From: Cordilura impudica
Lineage: Eukaryota; Arthropoda; Insecta; Diptera; Scathophagidae
DNA: 64,000 bases
Direction of reading: 5' to 3'
NCBI GenBank assembly: GCA_963682025.1
Contig: OY821517.1
Location: 299,797,344-299,861,343 of the forward strand
In this document: positions 1 to 11,062 of the stretch, piece after piece
Layout: each line of letters starts with the position of its first letter
How positions within the stretch are numbered: the first letter of the stretch is position 1
Notes under the pieces: generated by a model
Seen by the model: the letters and a program-made list of their open reading frames with translations, nothing else
The model's database searches: none
What the model was told of the DNA's origin: nothing
Program-made: the position numbers and the translations under genes

Positions 1-109
1 TCTTTTCAATGCCAAAACTCTCCACAATATTTTCAACTTTAACTTTAAGATATACAGATATAAATTATCATTGAGGGGAGCTATCACCTGAAATGGGTAA
101 TTAATATAT

Positions 110-800
110 CTGTGGTTTTCTAGAATAACCGCGTATGTCATAAAATCAAAATGATCAATATAAAGTTTTTAGAGCTTTTTATTTGACAGTCCATATGGCC
201 AATAAATACCTTATATAAAATTTTAAGTCAAAAATCTTCAGAAGAATAGATCCTAGAGAAGGACGAAAAAACAATATGTAAATTACACTTAAAGTGTGTG
301 CAGATAAAACAACTTATGTCGACAAACGTCGTTTTCTTTGACATGTAGACATAAGTTGTTTTTGCTTGAAAATAGATTTTTTTTGTTTGTCAACAAAAAG
401 TTAACGGGATTTAGGATGAGAATATGACAACGTATCAAGAATAATAGTGACAAAAAATAACAGAAATAAACACACAAGATTTTCTAAGTGGTTATAAACT
501 GAAAAATAATCCAAAATAATTTTGCATTTTTTTTCATTAATAACAACGTATGTCGCTGTGTCGTTTTCTGAGAAAATAATTTGTCAACGATCAAACGTAG
601 GTTGACATACGTCGATAGTGCTGCAAATTAATTTAATAAACATTTAAGTTACGTCGTTATTTAAAGAAAAAACTCAGAAATGGCCAATATTTAAAAAAAA
701 AATTTAACACATGTAAAGAGCATTAAAAATTAATATATTAGGCATCGTTAACTCAAAATTGACAAAAATGGACATACGCGGTTATTCCATAAAACCACAG
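110..800. mobile_element. MITE family A, copy 1 (691 bp)
   Basis: A non-autonomous DNA element bounded by inverted repeats of about 30 bp. The left end begins CTGTGGTTTTCTAGAATAAC and the right end is its near-perfect reverse complement, ending in CCACAG. ATAT flanks both sides and is the likely target duplication, although its palindromic sequence makes the exact length ambiguous. There is no open frame of note. The interior repeats TATGTCG/CGACATA words, and AACAACTTATGTC near 307 pairs with its inverted copy near 350, so the interior can also fold. A second copy in the same orientation lies at 49454-50186. The superfamily is not known to me. Confidence 0.85.
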
Positions 801-1040
801 ATATATCCCTATATGACGCTCCGTCAGCTCAATGAAGCCTAGCGTTTTTATAATGATTTTCAATTTACTGTAAAACTGTATGTTAATACCCATTATGCTG
901 CGTTGAAATCTTGGGGCCATGTTAATTTTCAATTGCAATGCAAGGTGATTAGAGTCAGTTAACATAAAATGAATTTTATTATCTGACTGGAGAAATAAAA
1001 ATGGGTTTTATCATATGACGGCGAAGTAGGACCCTCTTTT

Positions 1041-1800
1041 TAAGAATTTCATCCAGCCTTTTATATTTAGATGGTTCCAACCTGACATATAGATGGCGGC
1101 AGTAGTTTGTGAAAATTTCTTTGGTGAAAAGTGGCAACATTATAAAATATATAATTTAAGTTTCAAGGCGCCATGTTGTTTAGTACTTTTTTTTGAGCCA
1201 TCAGAAGTAAACGAGCTCATGTAAAAATTGGTCGCCAATATTAGAGTTGAGATAGATTCTACTCTGGGGGAACCTGCTCCTTCGCCTACGACTGTAAAAT
1301 ATTGGGAGGTAGAGTTTAAACGAGGTGGTATGAGCTGCCAAGACGAACATCGTAATAGTCGACCAATTGGTGACGCCAGAAACGGTTAAGAAAATCCACA
1401 AAATGGTATTGGATGATCCTCAGCTGAAGGTGCGTGAGCTAGCTAAAATGATAGGTATTACAAAAAGTGCAATTAATGGCACATTGCCTGAAAATTTGGA
1501 GATGAAAAAGCCGTCCGCAAGATGGGTGCCGCGTTTGATCACAATAGAACAAAAACAGCGCCGTTAATATATTTCAATAGAGTGTGCAGCAATGTTTCAA
1601 TGCAATAAAGCCGAATTTTTGCATCGATTCGTAACCATGGATGAGATAATGGGAACTCCACTTCATGCCTGAGACAAAAGTAAGAGTCAAAACAGTGGAC
1701 TGAAATGGGACTATCGCGTCCAAAGAGAGTTCTGTCTGCAGGCAAGCTTATGGCGTTTGTTTTCTTTTTTTATGCTCATGGCACAGTTTTTATTTATTAC
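1041..1800 (+). pseudogene. mariner (irritans-like) transposase, N-terminal half, decayed
   Basis: A remnant of a mariner transposase, which would cut and paste the element at TA sites. The clearest stretch is 1367-1567, which reads through the helix-turn-helix linker (KKIHKMVLDDPQLKVRELAK) to the WVPR motif. Downstream codons give a NKAEFLHRFVTMDE-like block around the first catalytic Asp, and a GKLMAF block near 1745. Frames are broken by several indels and the copy stops near 1800, before the second catalytic Asp. The 5' untranslated part, including a GGCGCCATGTTG word, is shared with the copy at 47492-48385, so both belong to one family. The C-terminal half at 6720-7080 may be the missing part of the same copy. 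Confidence 0.8.
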
Positions 1801-2344
1801 ACGGTGTTAAAAAAAATTTAGTAACCTATCAAATGACCTAGTGCAGGTTGTAGAGCTACTTGAGTGTATTATATAACCGGTTTTAAAAGTTGCAATATAC
1901 CCTCGAATTTTCGAGATATGACGAAAAGAGAATTTTTTGGGACTGCCGCACTTAAACATTTGCAACTCAGTCATTTTTTAACCGATTTAATAAGAAACAG
2001 ACGTGGTATTTCCAAATGTATATACTTTTACTAAACTATTAATATAAACTAGCAGATTCCAGCACTCGAAATTCAAGTGCAAATTCTAGGAAATTTTATT
2101 TTTTCATTTAATAAAGACTCTAAAGGTATGCTTCACAATTCAGCTCATTTTAAATTAAGAAAATAAACTCACATTAACACAAACACATTAACAAATTTAA
2201 TAAACATTGTAAATTCAATAAGCATTTTAAAGGGTCCGCCATCTAATGTTTTTTTTTTTCAACTAGTGCTTATTTCGTGAATGGTAACACTTAGCTCATG
2301 TCTGATTTGACAGATAAGTAGTTTTATCCTTCCGCTGAACGAAT

Positions 2345-3429
2345 ATGGTTGTGTATACGCTTGAACAACGCTGGGAAATATTGCGACATTACTGTGAAAA
2401 TCATGGTAATGTTGCAGAATGTGTGCGAAAATTGCGTACGGATTTTGGAAGAAGAGAAGCACCGTCAGCTCCGTATGTTCGTTATCTTGTGAAAAAAGTG
2501 AAAGGAACAGGCATCCTCATCGATAAACCAAAGCGTGAAAAGCCAAAAACAGTGCGCACACCCGAGAATATTGCTGCTGTGGCAGAAAGTGTGCGTGAAG
2601 CGCCATCAACATCAATTAACCGTCGTTCTGAAGAATTGAACATTTCAGAGGCATGATTTAGACGAATTTTGCATAAAGACCTTGGTCTGACGCCATACAA
2701 AGTCCAATTGGTTCAGGAGTTGAAGCCAATTGACCATCCAATGCGTTTTCGCTTCGCTAAGTGGGCCTGCGATCGACTTACAGAAGATGCCGATTTTACC
2801 AAAAAAAAATCATCTTTTCAGATGAAGCCCATTTTGATCTTGGCGGGTATGTAAACAAGCAAAATTATCGCATTTGGGGCACAGAAAGCCCGCACGCATA
2901 CTATGAAAAGCCGATACACCCAAAACGAGTCACCGTTTGGTGCGGATTTTGGTCCAGAGGCATAATTGGGCCATTTTTCTTCGAAAATGAGCAAGGAGTG
3001 GCCGTTACAGTCAATGGCGATCGTTATCGGGCCATGTTGAACGAATTTTCGTTCACAAAAATTGAAGTGGAGGATATTGGCAATATGTGATTTCAACAGG
3101 ACGGCGCTACGTGCCACACAGCCGAAGCTACACTCGATGTTTTGCGCCCTGTTTTTGAAGATCACATTATCAGCCGCAGAGCTGATGTCGTTTGGCCACC
3201 TCGGAGCTGCGATTTGACACCGTTGGACTATTATTTGTGGGGTGCCCTCAAAGATAAGTGTTACGCCAACAAGCCAGAGACTATTGACGCTTTAAAGGAC
3301 AATATTCGTGAAGCCATTGGTGAAATACAGCTGCACACAATCGATAATGTGCTTAAAAATTGGACCGATCGTGTAGGCTACTGCATGGCCAGCCGAGGCA
3401 GCAATTTGAATGAAATTATTTTCCACTAG
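2345..3429 (+). pseudogene. DD41D (rosa-like) transposase, broken
   Basis: A Tc1/mariner-superfamily transposase of about 360 codons. The start ATG at 2345 opens an N-terminal helix-turn-helix region. The catalytic core shows the first Asp in FSDEAHFD (near 2820), the second in FQQDGATCHTA (near 3100) and the third in DLTPLDYYLWG (near 3230). I count 41 residues between the second and third Asp, which is the DD41D signature. The copy is dead. A TGA interrupts it at 2654, a nine-A run near 2801 shifts the frame, and a conserved Trp is TGA at 3088. It ends with a TAG after EIIFH, the usual C-terminus of this type. Confidence 0.85.
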
Positions 3430-3524
3430 CTGCTTTTTACCCGGTCTTGCCCGGGATGAAAAGGCCTTTGACTTGAAAAATGGTTCACTATGCTTACCAG
3501 GCGCTGAGTACTTAGTCCCCAATT

Positions 3525-4681
3525 AACAAATTCCCCAATAAAATGAACTTTCTCCCCAAAAATTTGTATGGGCAGTAAATTCATTTTTTAATTCAATTAA
3601 AAAGTTTTTGGTTTTTTAATTTAGAAGTTTTTTATAAGATGCTGCAGCAAAAATGCGTCAAAAATAACGTGCGAAACCGCTTTAAGTTTTTTTTTTCAGT
3701 TTATTTATAAACATCAAATATAACGGAATGGGCCGCAAATTAAAGGAATCAAAACTTTTAAAAATTTAATTAATTCATTCAATAAGTGATCATCATTGAG
3801 CAGAGACGTCAAATTCAAGTTTCAGAAATGAAAGACTAATGCGACGTTTAATATTGTGTCGCAAGGTTTCTTTAAGCAACTGGTTATAGTATATGTGTGG
3901 CCTATTTTGATCAACAGGTAATTATTTCACATATTTATTTTAATCGCCAAAATATATTTTTCAGATCATTGCGACATTTTAGCTGAGCCGTGTTCCGCGA
4001 GCGCGTCGCGTCCGCGCGCCTCGCGCCACTTCCTCGCAGCTACTACCCGTGCCTCCGCTTAGTTCTCGTTAACTTATTTTAATTCCTAAAACAGATTTTT
4101 TAAAGCATTGCGATATTTTAGCTGAGCTGTGTTCCGAAAGCGCGTCGCGTGCGCATCCGTCGCGTCCGAGTCCGCGGTCGATATTTTAGCTGAGCTGTGT
4201 TCCGCGAGCGCGTCGCGTCCGTGCGCCTCGCGCCGCTTCCTCGCAGCTACTACCCCTGCCTCCGCTTAGTTCTCGTTAACTTATTTTAATTCCTAAAACA
4301 TAGTTTTTAGAGCATTGCGATATTTTAGCTGAGCTGTGTTCCGAGAGCGCGTCGCGTCCGCACCCGTCGCGTCCGAGTCCGCGGTCACACGCCGCGCGCC
4401 GCTTCCGCGCGTTTGGCAACCACACCTGTGCTGCCGCGCAGCTGTTGCCAACTCATTTTGAAAAGAATACTCATTTTAAATGCATTCATTGTTGGACATA
4501 TATTGAGAGCAGTATGCAAATGTTCACTAAAATAAATATTTAACAAAATTCATTAAATAAAAATATGTAAAAATTTAAGAATGAATTTGGGGAGCAAGTT
4601 CGTTTTTTATTTCGATTAAAAATAAATGGGTAATTTGTTCATTTCTTTTGGGTACCTTTTTTTAAGTTTGGGGAATTTGTT
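3525..4681. mobile_element. Inverted-repeat element with GC-rich core, unclassified
   Basis: A 1157-bp segment bounded by AACAAATTCCCCAA on the left and TTGGGGAATTTGTT on the right. Further imperfect inverted similarity continues inward, with AAATGAAC and GTTCATTT blocks and AT-rich stretches on both sides. It carries no coding frame. Its centre, 3960-4460, is a CpG-rich tandem repeat very unlike the surrounding AT-rich DNA. I could not find a convincing target duplication, so the borders are inferred from the inverted repeat only. It lies between the DD41D transposase and the 155-bp array. Confidence 0.5.
3960..4460. repeat. GC/CpG-rich composite tandem repeat
   Basis: About 500 bp with many CG dinucleotides, repeating the words TTTTAGCTGAGCTGTGTTCC, GCGCGTCGCGTCCG and GCAGCTACTACCC. 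The words start near 3972, 4115, 4181 and 4321. Two kinds of unit alternate: a long one of about 142 bp that ends TTAACTTATTTTAATTCC, and a short one of about 65 bp that ends CGTCCGAGTCCGCGGTC. The pair is repeated with a period of about 206 bp. No promoter element or frame can be assigned. It is the most GC-rich stretch in the window. Confidence 0.8.
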
Positions 4682-6050
4682 GTTTCAGAGAAATCCATTG
4701 AAAAGTACAAATTTGTATGGGGAAGAAATATACCACACAACAAAATATGAATTTTATATATATAGATTGGGCGTAAAAGTAGGCGTGGTCGGTAAAAATC
4801 ATATAGCGACCTTCCCTGGAATATGTACTATATTTCGAAGAAAGCCATTGAAAAATAAAAGTTTTTATAGCAATCAAATAAAGAAACAGATAAAAGTAAA
4901 AAATAAGTTTTATATACATAGAAGTTGGCGCAAAGTAGGCGTGGCCTGTAAGAAGCATATGGTGACCTTCCCTGTAGTATAGAGATCGTATGACCAAATT
5001 TTAGACATCCCTTGAAAAATAAAAATTTCTATAGTGAACAAATATACAAAAAACAGAAAATTAATTTTGTATAAAAAGCGGGCGTAGAAGTAGGCGTGAC
5101 CGGCAAGAATCATATGGCGACCTCCCTGGAGTACAGAGATCGTGTGTAGCAAATTTGAGAGAAATCCGTTAAAAAAATTGTGTATCGAACAAATGTACCA
5201 AAAAACAGAATATGAAATGTATATAAAAAGTGGGCGTAATAGTAGGCGTGACCGGTACATAGAATATGTCGACTTTCCCTGGAGGAGAGAGATCGTATGT
5301 ACCAAATTTCAGAGAAATCGGTTGAAAAATAAAAATTTGTATAGCGAACAAATATACCAAAAAACAAATTGAATTGTATACAAAAAGTGGGCGTTTAAGT
5401 AGGCGTGGCCGGTACGAAGCATATGGCGACCTTAGGTGGAGTACAGAGGTCGTGTGTACCAAATTTCAGAGAATTCCGTTGAAAAAATTGTGTATCGAAC
5501 AAATATACCAAAAAACAGAAAACGAATTGTATACAAAAAGTGGGCGTAAAAGTAGGTGTGGCCGCAAGAATCACCCGGTGACCTGGCCTGAGGTACAAAG
5601 ATCGTGTGTACCAAATTTCAGAGAAATGCGTTGAAAAATAAAAATTTGTATAGCGAACAAATATACCAAACAGCAGAAAATGAATTGTATATAAAAAGTG
5701 GGCGTAAAAGTAGGCGTGGTCGATAAAAAAGTATATGATTACCTTAGCTGGAGTGCAGGGATCGTGTGTACCGAATTTCAGAGAAATCTGTTAACAAATA
5801 AAAATTTATATAGTGAACAAATATGAATAAAACAGAAAATGAATTTTACATAAAAAGTGGGCGTAAAAGTAGGCGTGGCCGGTAAAAAGTATATGGCGAC
5901 CTTTCTTGGGGTATAGAGATCGTGTGTACAAAATTTCAGGAAAATCCGTTGAAAAATATAAATTTGTATAGCGGTCAAACAAACAAACAAACAAACAAAC
6001 AGAAAATGAATTTTATATATATAGATTATTAACCGGAAGGATTGTACTTT
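4682..6050. repeat. 155-bp minisatellite, eight units, with (AAAC)n end
   Basis: A head-to-tail array whose units share GGGCGTAAAAGTAGGCGTGG, CATATGGCGACCTTCCCTGG, GATCGTGTGTACCAAATTTC and GAGAAATCCGTTGAAAAATA. The AGGCGTG word occurs near 4783, 4938, 5093, 5245, 5402, 5554, 5712 and 5872, so units are 152-160 bp and have diverged by substitutions. The many short overlapping open frames here are translations of the repeat, not genes. The right end carries an (AAAC)n run at about 5975-6001. Read on the minus strand this gives (TTTG)n followed by the units, the same arrangement as in the Lep1-like Helitron at 29113. Confidence 0.85.
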
Positions 6051-6719
6051 CAAATAGAAAAAGAAATTTGAGATAATTTTCAGTAGTTTTTTTTTATAGC
6101 ATTTTAAAAAAAAAAAAAGTTATTTGGCGGACCCTTTATAATATTATGTATGTGTTAGTAGCAACTTTAAACGATCATAACTCCAAAAAAATATTCCAGA
6201 CGATGAAAATCTATAAATCTGGGTAAAAGCTAGGAAGAAATACCTTTCCAATAATAAAATTTTTATCAAAATTGGGGTAAAACTGTGAAACTTATATCGG
6301 TCACAAGAAATCGCCTTGCCTATTAATACTATAGATATGTAGAGATTTTTCAAAAATATCTAAAGTTTACAGTTTTTTTAACTTTTTAAACTTTTGCGAC
6401 GTCTTTTCCGAATCTTCTTTTAAAACAACAACACTCTTAAAGTCAATGTATTTCTGAGTAAAACAAGCTTTCATTTGTTTCAATCGGTTAAAAGTTGACA
6501 AAGTTATAATACTTATTGTAAGCAATGAAAAATCGATTTCGATTATATGCTAAAACAAAAAGAAATAATTTAAAGGACGAATTATTTTTTTTTTTTTAGT
6601 ATGGCGGTTTTTCTTAGACGGTTTATGTAAAAGTATGAATTTTATCGATCACAACTGTAAATCAAAAATTTTTATTTCACGAATTTGTAAGGTCTGAAAG
6701 CAGTCCTTTTACATAATGA

Positions 6720-7080
6720 GAATCAGTTGCCATCAGCATATGTGATGGCCAAAATTCAAGAATTAAAATTCACATTGCTTCATTATGCACTATATTCGTC
6801 GGATTTAGCTTCTCGAATTATTTTATATTGCCATACTTAAAAAAAAGGGTCGGTGGTAAAATATTTACCAACAATAAAGTGGTGGAGTCTCCGGTTGATG
6901 GCTATTTTAAGGAGCTAAACAGTTCTTACTATAAACAGGGTATCGAAGCTGTTGAAATCTGCTGAGAAAATTGTATCGAACTAAAAGAAGATTATGTTGA
7001 GAAATAAAGAAAAATTTACCCAAATTTGTTGTGTTTTATTTGTCAAGTCGAGTTGTTCTGGGACAGCGCTCTCATATTGG
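6720..7080 (+). pseudogene. mariner (irritans-like) transposase, C-terminal part
   Basis: Reading on the plus strand with a few frame changes, this gives a mariner C-terminus. MAKIQELKFTLLHYALYSSD (6750-6809) covers the region before the third catalytic Asp. GYFKELNSSYYKQGIEAVE follows, and then a KCIELK-like stretch and DYVEK next to a TGA/TAA-rich tail. These blocks are typical of irritans-subfamily proteins. Stops and at least two frameshifts make it non-functional. It follows the N-terminal half at 1041-1800 in the right order and strand, with the Helitron H1 stack between them. Confidence 0.75.
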
Positions 7081-7200
7081 AAGAAGTAAATACGTCCAAT
7101 CGTGGATATCGGGTATTAGCTTCGACACCAATTGAACATATTCTTTGGCACTAGCCTAGTACATAAATGTTCACTCCCACGCCTGTGTTGGTACAACAAA

Positions 7201-8358
7201 TCTATAATATTAATGGGCTAGAGGATTTCTTGTGACCGATGTTTTGTTCTACCATTTTATCCCGATTTTGACCAACTGTATATTATTTGAAAGGTATTTC
7301 TTTTTAGCCGTTTTGCAGATTTACAGATTTTTAAACTTTTTCCTTTATTTTGAGTAACTTGCATTTAAAGTTGCTACTAAAACATATATAAAACAAGTAA
7401 GAAATTTATAGTCGGTCTAGACCGACTATACGATACCCTATACCATGTGTTTAGAAACCCTATCTCTTAGGCCAAACTAACTGGACATAGAAAATAAGCA
7501 TAAACCAAATTTGAGTAGGATTTTTATTAATTTTTTTGGCTGCAGATATGAAAAAGTTCATATCGGATGCTTTATCTATATGGGGACTAGGCCCAAAATT
7601 GGATCGATCCAGACCATGTTTGGTAAAGTCTCTTGTATTTTGCAAAAATATATACAAACAAAATTTGAGAAGAATCTGTGCAATATTTTTGTTTTTTGGT
7701 CGATTGAAGTGAAGATCGGGAAGCAGCTCTATATGGGGCCTATGACTAAGAGTTGTCCAATAGGGATCATTTCTGAACTACTCATTAATGGATGTAATAA
7801 ACGCATACAAACCCAATTTGAGTAAGATCTATGTGACAATTTGGATCTTATGACAATTTATGTCGATTTCATAGGGGTCATTTGTATGGGGGCTAGGTCT
7901 GAATATGGACCGTTTCTCTCCAATTTCAATAGCGTTCATCCTATGGCCGATAAAAGCTCATATACCAAATTTCGTCGAAATACGTTGATACTTGCGACCT
8001 GTAGTTTGATTTCAAGCTTTACATGGACACACAGACGGACGGACGGACGGACGGACGGACGGACGGACATCATTAAATCGAATCAAATAGTGATTCTGAT
8101 TCGATCGGTATAACTAAAGATGAGTCTAGGTCAAATATTTTTGGTAGTTAGAAACAGCAGCACAAAGTCATTATACCCAAACCACATAGTGGTATAAGGT
8201 ATAATTATACAACGCTATGTGTGTGTTTATTAAATTTGTTAATGTGCTTGTAATAAAAATGAGTTTGTTTTTTGCATACCTTTAGGGTCTTTATTTAATG
8301 AAAACAATTAAATTTCCTAGAATTTGCACTCGAATTTCGAGGGCTGGACCTTGTTAGT
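7201..8358 (+). mobile_element. Non-autonomous Helitron, copy H2, split by a DINE-type element
   Basis: It starts TCTATAATATTAATGGGCTAG directly after an A and ends in the GCACTCGAATTTCGAG palindrome followed by a TTAGT terminus (CTAGT with one change). The 5' part (7201-7390) and the 3' part (8205-8358) each align with the other copies of this family. The DINE-type element at 7391-8204 lies between them. It has no coding capacity. Confidence 0.85.
7391..8204 (-). mobile_element. DINE-1/mini-me-like element, family 1, copy 1 (full length)
   Basis: About 810 bp. The left end is ACAAGTAAGAAATTTATAG followed by the perfect palindrome AGTCGGTCTAGACCGACT and ATACCCTATACCATG. The right end is ACCACATAGTGGTATAAGG, whose TGGTATA part inverts the left subterminal sequence. 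Before the right end lies a TTTACATGGACACACAGACG core and an (ACGG)n tract of about eight units at 8030-8070. A GTCY-type microsatellite (reverse strand), subterminal inverted repeats and a hairpin near one T-rich end are features of the dipteran DINE-1/mini-me (Helentron-associated) group. It codes for nothing; short open frames that recur in every copy are incidental. Confidence 0.85.
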
Positions 8359-9591
8359 ATCTGTAAAAAGCCTTACAATCTGAAACCTTCCTTTACCATC
8401 TAAAATGAAATTATTTTTGGAAGGGAAGTTTTGAATTCTGAGATCATTAAATACATTTTACCATATTACGTATAATTGCTTTTGTATGAAACTATATATA
8501 ACAGAAACGTTTATATATCAATTGAATTTTTAAATTATCTCCTATAAAATATCTGTTTGTCCTTTACATTACCAAGTCATTGCCCATGCTTCAATTTCTA
8601 TGTGTAAAACAAATAATCTTCTTAAATATAAAGTATACTCAAATAGTACAACTAACTATCTTTCTTTCTTACATTTATACAAAATTATTCTAAGGAATAT
8701 TTTCTTTTATATGCAATCGTTATTTTTCTTCAAATTTTGGTCTTCTTTATTTTCCATTCATACCATCTTACAAAGACAGAAAGGCAGCGTGAAGAAAAAG
8801 GAAATGATTTCCTTGGGGAGTGGTTGTAAATTTAAACAGAGCGTATTCAGATGAAATAATAAAACATGCACTTTATTTTATAATCATGTTTTTTTCTACT
8901 TACGTTTCTATTTTTTTTTTAGTTCAATTCTACATGTTCAGAAACTTGCACGACATGTTGTCTAGCGTTAACAGCATACAAAGTATTATTGTACAAGCTG
9001 GGTTTTTCTATGCATTGCTTATTTGCCCAAAAGGAAAAGCAATTCATGGGTGTTTTCCATTTTCAGTAAAGTAGCAGCAGTCTGCTCTCAACAACAATTT
9101 TTTCTACTAAAAGTATTTTCATATGTTCTATTTGTTATATTTTTATGGTACTTGTTGTAATTGTAAGAATGTTATTATTCTTTCTATGTACAATTTCATT
9201 TCTTATTTTTTTTTTTTTTAGTTTTCAGTATAATTGTTTAGAAGGAAAAGAAAATTTTATTGAGATAAAAATGTGAATACTACTAGAATGCTACTGCTAC
9301 TATATGATTGCAATATGATTGCAGTTGGAAGAAGGAAACTAAGTAGAATTGTTTTTTTTTTCTTTTAAAGTCAATATTGATTTTTCATTTCTTTTCTTTG
9401 ATTGTGTCTCAGCAAAAGTAATTTAAAGTCAGCATATTCTTGTACACTGTACTATAAATGAGAATGGCTACAATTACCAAATAGTTAAACTAAGCAAATC
9501 CAACACATTTGCAAGCGCTCAGCTCATGTGTTTCTTAAGGATATATCGCTTCAATAGACACGATTTTGAAGGTTGGAAAATATATATATAC
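8359..9591. other. AT-rich spacer, no gene seen
   Basis: Low-complexity, AT-rich DNA with poly-T runs near 8915, 9210 and 9352. Open frames at 8600-8854 and 8820-9074 have biased, hydrophobic AT-driven composition and match no family I recognise. I see no conserved block, inverted repeat or splice-ordered exon. Confidence 0.6.
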
Positions 9592-10409
9592 AAAACAAGT
9601 AAGAAAATTATAGTCGGTCGAGACCGACTATAGGATACCTTATACCATGCATTTAGAGACCCTACCCCATAGCCCAACTATCTGGACATAGAAAATAAGC
9701 AAAAACCAAATTTGAGTGGGATTTTTATTAATTTTTTTGTCTGCAGATATGAAAAAGGTCATATCGGATGCTATACATATCTATATGGGGACTAGGCCCA
9801 AAAATGGACCGATCCTGACCATGTTTGATAAGGTCTCTTGTATTTTGCAAAAATATATACAAACAAAATTTGAGAAGAATCAGTGCAATATTTTTGTTTT
9901 TTAATAGATTTAAGTGAAGATCGGGAAGCAGCTCTATATCGGACCTATGACTAAGAGTTGTCCCATAGGGATCATTCTTGGACTACTGATTAATGGATGT
10001 AATAAACACGTACAAACCCAATTTGACTAAGATTTATATGATAATTTGGATCTTATGGCAATTTAAGTCGATTTCATAGGGTTCATTTGTATGGGGGCTA
10101 GGTCTGAACATGGACCGATTCTCACCAATTTCAATAGCGTTCATCCTATGTCCAATAAAAGCTTATATATCAAATTTCATCAAAATATATTCATATTTGC
10201 GACCTGCAGTTTGATTACAAGCTTTACATGGACACACAGACGGACGGACGGACGGACGGACGGACGGACGGACATCGTTAAATCGAATCAGATAGTGATT
10301 CTGATTCAATCGGTATAATTAAAGATGGGTCTAGGTCAAATATTTTTGGTAGTTACAAACAGCAGCACAAAGTCATTATACCCAAACCACATAGTGGTAT
10401 AGGGTATAA
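9592..10409 (-). mobile_element. DINE-1/mini-me-like element, family 1, copy 2 (full length)
   Basis: A complete copy. The left end has ACAAGTAAG and the near-palindrome AGTCGGTCGAGACCGACT, and the right end has ACCACATAGTGGTATAGGG. The (ACGG)n tract at 10238-10273 has about eight uninterrupted units. It is similar throughout to the copies at 7391, 57703 and 58938. It is followed by AT-rich DNA and not by a second element. Confidence 0.85.
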
Positions 10410-10872
10410 AGAGAGCTCGTCGTTAATGTTCTCACTTGAAACAAATTCTAATTTATGTTTAGTCGGTTAGTTTGCTTAAAAATAAAATTGGATTCTCAAT
10501 CGCCACTAGATAATCGGTTGAGATGGAAACATTTCTTGAGCAGTTGATATTGGGACTCTGTGCTAAAAAAAAAATTGTTCGTTGGAACTTTTAAAAGATC
10601 AATCAAAAAACTGAAATACACAATAAGATTTTATATTGGTTATTGTTCTTTTAAGAGGATTTGAACTTCTTCAAATGATTCTTTCCCGACTCAAGTTTAC
10701 CGAAGTGTTAACAATGATGATAATTTTCCATACAAAAGGAATGTGCAACCTTCCTTTTAAGTTCTGAAATTGTCAAGAATATTTTAATAGCAGGAGATAT
10801 TACAATGGAATATATATTCTGAGGTCTAAAGGGGTGTAAGGTTTGAAAGGCGAAAAAGGCGTATTCTCAGAA
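10410..10872. other. AT-rich spacer, nothing recognised
   Basis: About 460 bp between two DINE-type elements. I see no open frame of interest, repeat or conserved motif. Confidence 0.55.
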
Positions 10873-11062
10873 TTATACCATATACCACTATGTGGTCAGG
10901 GTATAATGAATAACTTTGTGCTGATGTTTGTAACTACCAAAAATATTTGATCTAGACTCATCTTTTATTATACCGATCGACTCGGAATCACTTTCTGCAT
11001 CGATTTAGCGATGTCCGTCCGTCTGTCTATGTGTCCATGTAATCAAACTACAGGTCGCAAAC

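Larger units (their letters stand above)
2230..6136 (+). mobile_element. DD41D (rosa-like) Tc1/mariner element, copy 1, with internal insertions
   Basis: The ends are inverted repeats: AAGGGTCCGCC followed by a T-rich run on the left, and its complement GGCGGACCCTT at 6126-6136 on the right. TA flanks both ends (2228-2229 and 6137-6138), as expected for Tc1/mariner insertion. Removing the element and one TA rejoins Helitron H1. The left 1.2 kb holds the transposase pseudogene. The right 2.6 kb is occupied by a separate inverted-repeat element (3525-4681) and a minisatellite array (4682-6050), so an element originally of about 1.3 kb is now 3.9 kb long. Confidence 0.8.
2048..6335 (-). mobile_element. 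Non-autonomous Helitron, copy H1, split by a DD41D element
   Basis: Read on the minus strand, this element starts 5'-TCTATAGTATTAATAGGC near 6335 and ends in CTAGT at 2048. About 11 bases before CTAGT lies a palindrome of the GCACTCGAAATTCGAGTGC type (one mismatch here). A TC start, a CTRRT end and a 3' hairpin with no target duplication are the hallmarks of Helitrons, which move by rolling-circle replication. No Rep/helicase is encoded, so it must have been mobilised in trans. Its two parts, 2048-2229 and 6137-6335, align with the corresponding parts of the other copies (7201, 27807, 29056, 51407, 54432), which shows that everything between was inserted later. Confidence 0.85.

Noticed and set aside
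4626..6053. About a dozen overlapping open frames on both strands
   Set aside because: They are translations of the 155-bp minisatellite units. Period and sequence follow the DNA repeat, with no codon constraint.
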